Positions 52,062-55,655 of a DNA stretch of 55,655 bases are shown piece by piece. Location: positions 1 through 55,655 of the forward strand of contig JAJECC010000160.1 in the NCBI GenBank assembly GCA_022822205.1, written 5' to 3'. A program made the translations under genes and the position numbers. The notes below the pieces were generated by a model, which did no database searches, was not told where the DNA came from, and saw only the letters and a list, made by a program, of their open reading frames with translations. This stretch comes from Rhodospirillales bacterium. GTDB lineage: Bacteria > Pseudomonadota > Alphaproteobacteria > Rhodospirillales > UBA2165. Within the stretch, counting starts at the first letter, position 1. Each line of letters starts with the position of its first letter.

Positions 52062-53792
52062 TTATGACGTTGTCACGGAGTGGGCCGGGTCGCCCGTCCA
52101 GGCAGCCACCGTATACCGAAAGGATTGCAGCGCTTCGTCCAACCCGTCTTCCCGGTACCGATGCTCGTCGGATATGGACCGGTATAGCGACTGGGCCCGT
52201 TCAAGAGACGTTTGGCTGCGGGTCCGATTTTCCTCCTCCGAAACCGCCTCCTGAAGCATCTCCAGCTCGCTTCTCAGGAAGCCCAGAAAATCATGGATTG
52301 CGATCTGCTGACGGCTGATCTTTTCGAAGTGATACCCCATGGCCGCAAGGTAGATCGCGTCGGAAAGCATGTCCGGATAGTCCTTGGAGACCTTGGCGAC
52401 GAACTTCGAATAGGCGGGGAGCTGCCTGGCGGAAAGACGACTGCGAACGGCCATGAAGGCCGCATCGATCTCTGTCCTGCTCCTGGGCTTTCGAAGATGC
52501 CGGACAGGCTTGAGGTGCCTGAACAGGGTCAGGCAGCGGCTGAAGTAATTCTCCAGGGTCGGGTCGTAGAGCGTGGCGATCACCCGCTTGTATCCGTCGA
52601 TCAATGTGCCGTATTCCAGCTCCGTCTTGAAGTTGAGAGGCATGGCATTGGTTCCGAGCGGCGCCTCCAGAAGCCGGCCCTCCGATTTCATGCGCTCGTA
52701 CATGTCCGTGCCCTTGACGGCGGTCAACAAATAGATGGGCGCCACGGGAATGCCGGTCTCCTGGATGAAATCGATCTGGGCATCGAACACGCCTTCGTCG
52801 TCGCTATCCAGACCCAGGATGAACCCGCCCTGGACCTGCATGCCGCGCTGCCGGATCTTTCGGACGGCGTGGTAAAGGTAGTTCTCCTGGGTCTCGTTCG
52901 TGTTTTGCTGCTTCTTGGTTTTGAGCAGAGCCCTGGGGTTGGGAGTTTCGATACCGACAAACACGGAGTCGAAGCCGGCCTCGATCATGGCATCCATCAT
53001 CGCGTCCATTAGCGCGAGGTTCGCACTCGCCTCCGTGATCAGGGTGAACGGATATCCCCTGGCCTTTTGCCACCCGGCTATCGCCGGCAGCAGCTCCAGG
53101 GCGTCCCGTTTGTTGCCGATGAAGTTGTCGTCAACCAGAAAAACCGGGCCTCGCCAGCCCAGGCGGTACAGCGAATCCAGCTCCTCCACGACCTGTTCGG
53201 GCGACTTGGTACGAGGCACGCGACCGTAGAGCTTGATGATGTCGCAAAACTCGCAGTCGAACGGACACCCCCGGGAGAATTGCACGCTCATCATGGCGTA
53301 GTTCTCGATATCGATGAGATCGAACCGCGGAACCGGCGTCCGGTTCACATCCGGCTTCCGCGCTTCCCGATACAGCCTCTTGGCCGTCCCGCTCTCCAGA
53401 TCCCGAAGGAATTCCGCGAAGGTCTCCTCGACCTCGTCCAGCACGAAATGGTCCACGCCCCCGATTTCCTCGTGAAACGTGGTCGGATGAGGTCCTCCGG
53501 CGACCACGGGAACGCCTGCACGATTGCAGCGCTCGACCACGGCGCGCAGCGACACATGTTGCGTGATCATCGTGGACGTGAACACCAGATCGGCCCACTC
53601 GAGATCGGCGTCATGCAAGTCGCTCACGTTCATGTCGACCACGCGTAGCTCATAGCTCGCGGGAAACATCGCGGCGACGGTCAGCAGCCCCAGAGGCGGG
53701 TGGGCCGCCTTGACCCCCGACATCTCCAGCGCGTGGTCAGCGCCCCAGTAGGTCGGTGGGTGTTCCGGGTAAACCAGCAGAGCGGTTGGCAC
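52062..53792 (-). CDS. B12-binding radical SAM protein (DUF4070/HpnR-like)
   Basis: The 576-residue protein has an N-terminal cobalamin-binding fold (about 1-140; VYPEHPPTYWG, DLEWADLVFTSTMITQHVSL, VVAGGPHPTTF), then the radical SAM cluster FSRGCPFDCEFCDI (about 173-184) and a TIM-barrel half with VFLVDDNFIGNK and GFILGLDSDDEG. The C-terminal third (IDAAFMAVRSRLSARQ and on) is DUF4070-like, as in hopanoid and other lipid methylases. It starts at GTG (53792) after GGGAGAA. It converges with the sulfotransferase gene (70-nt gap). Such enzymes methylate or rearrange unactivated carbons; here perhaps the polyketide chain. Confidence 0.92.
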   Translation of the reverse strand: MPTALLVYPEHPPTYWGADHALEMSGVKAAHPPLGLLTVAAMFPASYELRVVDMNVSDLHDADLEWADLVFTSTMITQHVSLRAVVERCNRAGVPVVAGGPHPTTFHEEIGGVDHFVLDEVEETFAEFLRDLESGTAKRLYREARKPDVNRTPVPRFDLIDIENYAMMSVQFSRGCPFDCEFCDIIKLYGRVPRTKSPEQVVEELDSLYRLGWRGPVFLVDDNFIGNKRDALELLPAIAGWQKARGYPFTLITEASANLALMDAMMDAMIEAGFDSVFVGIETPNPRALLKTKKQQNTNETQENYLYHAVRKIRQRGMQVQGGFILGLDSDDEGVFDAQIDFIQETGIPVAPIYLLTAVKGTDMYERMKSEGRLLEAPLGTNAMPLNFKTELEYGTLIDGYKRVIATLYDPTLENYFSRCLTLFRHLKPVRHLRKPRSRTEIDAAFMAVRSRLSARQLPAYSKFVAKVSKDYPDMLSDAIYLAAMGYHFEKISRQQIAIHDFLGFLRSELEMLQEAVSEEENRTRSQTSLERAQSLYRSISDEHRYREDGLDEALQSFRYTVAAWTGDPAHSVTTS

Positions 53793-53863
53793 GACCGGGT
53801 TCTCCCGCGATCCAGCCTGACATGCGGCGTGAGTTTACAGGCGTTGCCCTGGAAGCGGAAGAG

Positions 53864-53959
53864 CGCGGCAGGTACAATTTTTGTCCCGCTCCCCGTCCCA
53901 AGTCACGGTTCGAGGGTGAGTGCAGACGCGGGGGGGGGGGGCAACAACCCTGGATCGAG
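53864..53959 (-). repeat. Element B of the ~95-bp inverted pair upstream of radical SAM gene
   Basis: It is the opposite-orientation match of 42094-42193 and ends 72 nt before the radical SAM start, so each copy points into the cassette towards the start of one converging unit. It differs mostly by a poly-G tract replacing a mixed GC stretch, and by scattered changes. See element A for its possible roles. Confidence 0.85.
53930..53941. repeat. Run of 12 G in element B
   Basis: The homopolymer lies within element B, where element A has a mixed sequence. Such tracts slip in replication and could vary spacing upstream of the radical SAM gene; a sequencing artefact is also possible. Confidence 0.8.
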
Positions 53960-54185
53960 CTGTCGATAACAGAGGATATGACCGGTTTACGTACCATTTG
54001 ACCTGTCCGGTTTTAGAAAGCGTCCGAACCAAGAAGGTTTTGGTCGGCCGTGGTCGGTGTCGGGTGGAAGCCGAGAATGCGTACATTCATGTTGATCTGG
54101 ATCGCGGGTTCGGTCATTTCGTTTTCGAAGTGGCAGAGTGCCGGTCATGGCGCCGCGTATATGGGTTCTCGCTGGACGGCGTGCG

Positions 54186-54950
54186 CTACTCCGGTGCCAT
54201 TCGGAGCGCGCCGTCGAACCGGATTACCGAACCGTTCATAAACGTGTTCTCCGCGATGTGAAGGGCGAGCACGGCGTACTCGTCCGGCTTCCCCAGACGC
54301 TTGGGATAAACCGTAGTCTCGCGCAGAAACCGCCTGACCGGCTCCGACAGACCGTTCATCATCGGCGTGTCCATCAGGCCGGGAGCGATGCAGTTCACGC
54401 GGATTCCCTCGGCGGCAAGCTCGCGCGCGAGCGGGACCGTCATCGCCGCCACCCCGCCCTTCGAGGCGGCATAGTCGAGTTGCCCGATCTGTCCCTCGAA
54501 GGCCGCAACCGAGGCGGTGGTCACGATACAACCGCGCTCGTTGTCGTCCATCGGCTCCAGGGCGGCCATGTCGGCGGCAGCCAGCCGGCAAGAGTTGATG
54601 GTGCCGATCAGGTTGACGCGGATCGCGCGGGTGACTGTTTCCAGCGCGATTGCCTTGCCGTCCCGCCGTATCAGCCTGGCGCTCGGAGCGATGCCGGCGC
54701 AGGCGACCAGGATACGTGCCGGCCCCAGCTGCTCGCGGACCGCCGCGACGGCGGCCTCGTGGCTCACGGGATCGACCACGTCGCACACTGCCGCGGCACC
54801 GCCGATCTCAGCCGCGAGTCTTCGCGCCGACTCCTCGTTGGTGTCCAAAATACCCACCCTGGCGCCGGCGGCAGCCAGCGCCCGCGCTGTCGCCTCTCCC
54901 AGTCCGGATGCGCCACCGGTGACGATCGCTGTTTGCCCGTTGACATTCAT
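54186..54950 (-). CDS. Short-chain dehydrogenase/reductase
   Basis: The 254-residue protein is a classical SDR. It has VTGGASGLGEATARALAAAG (cofactor binding), CDVVDPVSH, LVACAGIAPS (NAG-like), a serine in TTASVAAF and YAASKGGVAAMT (Tyr-x3-Lys). It is close to 3-hydroxyacyl-CoA dehydrogenase type II and 3-oxoacyl-ACP reductases, which have the same pattern with a LPDP or APGLMDTPMM end. It may serve beta-oxidation or the polyketide/alcohol pathway. It lies beyond element B, so its membership in the cassette is uncertain. Confidence 0.92.
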   Translation of the reverse strand: MNVNGQTAIVTGGASGLGEATARALAAAGARVGILDTNEESARRLAAEIGGAAAVCDVVDPVSHEAAVAAVREQLGPARILVACAGIAPSARLIRRDGKAIALETVTRAIRVNLIGTINSCRLAAADMAALEPMDDNERGCIVTTASVAAFEGQIGQLDYAASKGGVAAMTVPLARELAAEGIRVNCIAPGLMDTPMMNGLSEPVRRFLRETTVYPKRLGKPDEYAVLALHIAENTFMNGSVIRFDGALRMAPE

Positions 54951-55127
54951 GTCTGAACGCGCCGCCGAAACAACGCCTGCATAGCCCCTAATCGGCGATC
55001 AAGAAGTGACTGATGGTGCCCGGCTGGGCCATTTATTACAATGGGCTGTGTGATCAACACGCTCCTCGAAGCGACGCCAACCGGGTGAACACATGGCCGG
55101 AACCTTTCGCTCGCCGGTCAATTCAGG

Positions 55128-55415
55128 ATGTTCTCGACAGTTCGAAGCGAAGCGACGCGAGGCGGCACGCCTGCGACCGCGCGCGACCGCTGGATTGGCT
55201 GGTCGTCCGAGCAGCAGTTCCGGCGCCTGCATCTAATCGCGAACAACTCGCACTTCGTCATTCTGACGCCTGAGCGGGTGCCGAACCTGGCCTCGCGAGT
55301 GCTGGGGCTGAGCCTGCGGCGGCCGTGTGCGGACATCCAGGCGGTGCATGGATACCCGGCGTTGTTGGCCGAGACCTTCGTCGACCCGGCGCGCTTCGCC
55401 GGCACCTGCTACCGC
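55128..55415 (+). pseudogene. Truncated DUF4338/DruA-family fragment
   Basis: From about 55173 the plus strand reads RDRWIGWSSEQQFRRLHLIA, then VPNLASRVLGLSLRR and AETFVDPARFAGTCYR, the conserved middle of the DUF4338 family (found in Druantia defence and in standalone, apparently mobile copies). The N-terminal half and everything after CYR are missing. The frame runs on into unrelated sequence that is antisense to a ketosynthase fragment. It looks like a recombination remnant rather than an active gene. Confidence 0.7.
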
Positions 55416-55417
55416 GT

Positions 55418-55492
55418 GTCATCCCCAGCGAGCGCGTTGATCGCCGAATGCAGCGCGGTCAGGCTGGCGGAGCATGCCGTACAGTAGGTGCC
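55418..55492 (-). pseudogene. Ketosynthase active-site fragment
   Basis: On the minus strand this codes for TYCTACSASLTALHSAINAL then AGDDTR. It matches TYCTACSAGLSALHAAMNAL, ACGD of the PKS at 42890-42970, including the catalytic cysteine. The DNA is also close but with many synonymous differences, so it comes from a related, not identical, PKS gene. Only about 75 bases remain. Confidence 0.75.
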
Positions 55493-55576
55493 CGCCCGCG
55501 CCGCCGCCACATGGGGCGGTGCCTCCAGCACATCCCGGTAGGTCGCCCGTTTCCGGGTCCTGGCCGTTGCCGTCAT
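55493..55576 (-). pseudogene. Probable Uma2-type N-terminal fragment
   Basis: An ATG at 55576 starts MTATARTRKRATYRDVLEAP then PHV, which resembles the beginning of Uma2-family endonuclease-like proteins (ATYEDLLALP-like). After about 28 residues it runs in frame into the ketosynthase fragment. The short match makes the family call weak. Confidence 0.35.
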
Positions 55577-55655
55577 CTGCCTCTGCGTCTTCTCACGGAC
55601 CACAGCGCCGGGGCGCGGGGTCGGCAATCTCGATTAGGCGGGACGGGATCGCGCG

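Larger units (their letters stand above)
53793..54185. other. Intergenic region between radical SAM and SDR genes
   Basis: About 393 bases without a convincing gene. It holds element B (53864-53959) with an embedded run of 12 G and otherwise no feature I recognise. The frame at 53835-54086 only reflects the repeat. Confidence 0.6.

Noticed and set aside
1..55655. CRISPR arrays, rRNA, tRNA, complete insertion sequences or prophage genes
   Set aside because: I saw no regularly spaced repeats, no RNA gene signatures and no intact transposase, integrase or phage structural gene.

Overview
The window is a GC-rich bacterial segment, most likely from an alphaproteobacterium (inference from codon and GC habit, three TRAP-type transporters, NodD-like LysR and hydantoinase A/B genes, and Rieske/UbiD aromatic catabolism; no rRNA or tRNA gene is present to fix the taxon). 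It has two parts: a dense catabolic island (1 to about 41.7 kb) and a polyketide/sulfotransferase/radical-SAM cassette with broken gene fragments around it (about 41.7 kb to the end).

Catabolic island. The left edge (minus strand) has a DctP receptor and a fused DctQM TRAP permease running off the window, then a PhlG-like hydrolase and a divergent TetR regulator with a clear palindrome between them. A LysR regulator diverges from an operon of CocE/NonD hydrolase, cupin, HyuA and HyuB (5.1-11.3 kb). A minus-strand operon follows (19.8 down to 11.7 kb): UbiD decarboxylase, DctP, DctQ, DctM, a small unknown protein, a Rieske oxygenase and a flavin monooxygenase fused to cytochrome b5. Diverging from it is a plus-strand operon (19.9-28.8 kb): Rieske alpha and beta, amidohydrolase, an orphan molybdenum hydroxylase subunit, a crotonase, and a TAXI-TRAP receptor and permease. 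A minus-strand set (33.3-28.8 kb) holds an alpha/beta hydrolase, a luciferase-like flavin oxidoreductase, a GST and an aromatic monooxygenase. Diverging from that are a class III extradiol dioxygenase and a degenerate dienelactone-hydrolase/SnoaL fusion. Together these look like uptake, decarboxylation, hydroxylation, ring cleavage and hydrolysis of carboxylated or polyhydroxylated aromatics. An RND pump with its adaptor and a phosphotransferase close the island.

Biosynthetic cassette. A 2,351-residue reducing type I PKS (KS-AT-DH-degenerate MT-ER-KR-ACP) is followed by an 831-residue fusion of thioester reductase and sulfotransferase. Converging on them is a B12-binding radical SAM protein. 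The logic suggests a reduced polyketide or fatty chain released reductively and sulfated, possibly with an unusual radical modification. A roughly 95-bp element occurs in opposite orientations just upstream of both converging units. Outside the cassette lie broken pieces: a chimeric relic joining the C-terminus of a sulfotransferase to a fragment of the radical SAM protein (41.7-42.0 kb), and near the right edge a DUF4338/DruA-type fragment abutting a ketosynthase active-site fragment and a probable Uma2 N-terminus. These suggest repeated gain, loss and recombination of such cassettes. This is the most promising undescribed system in the window.
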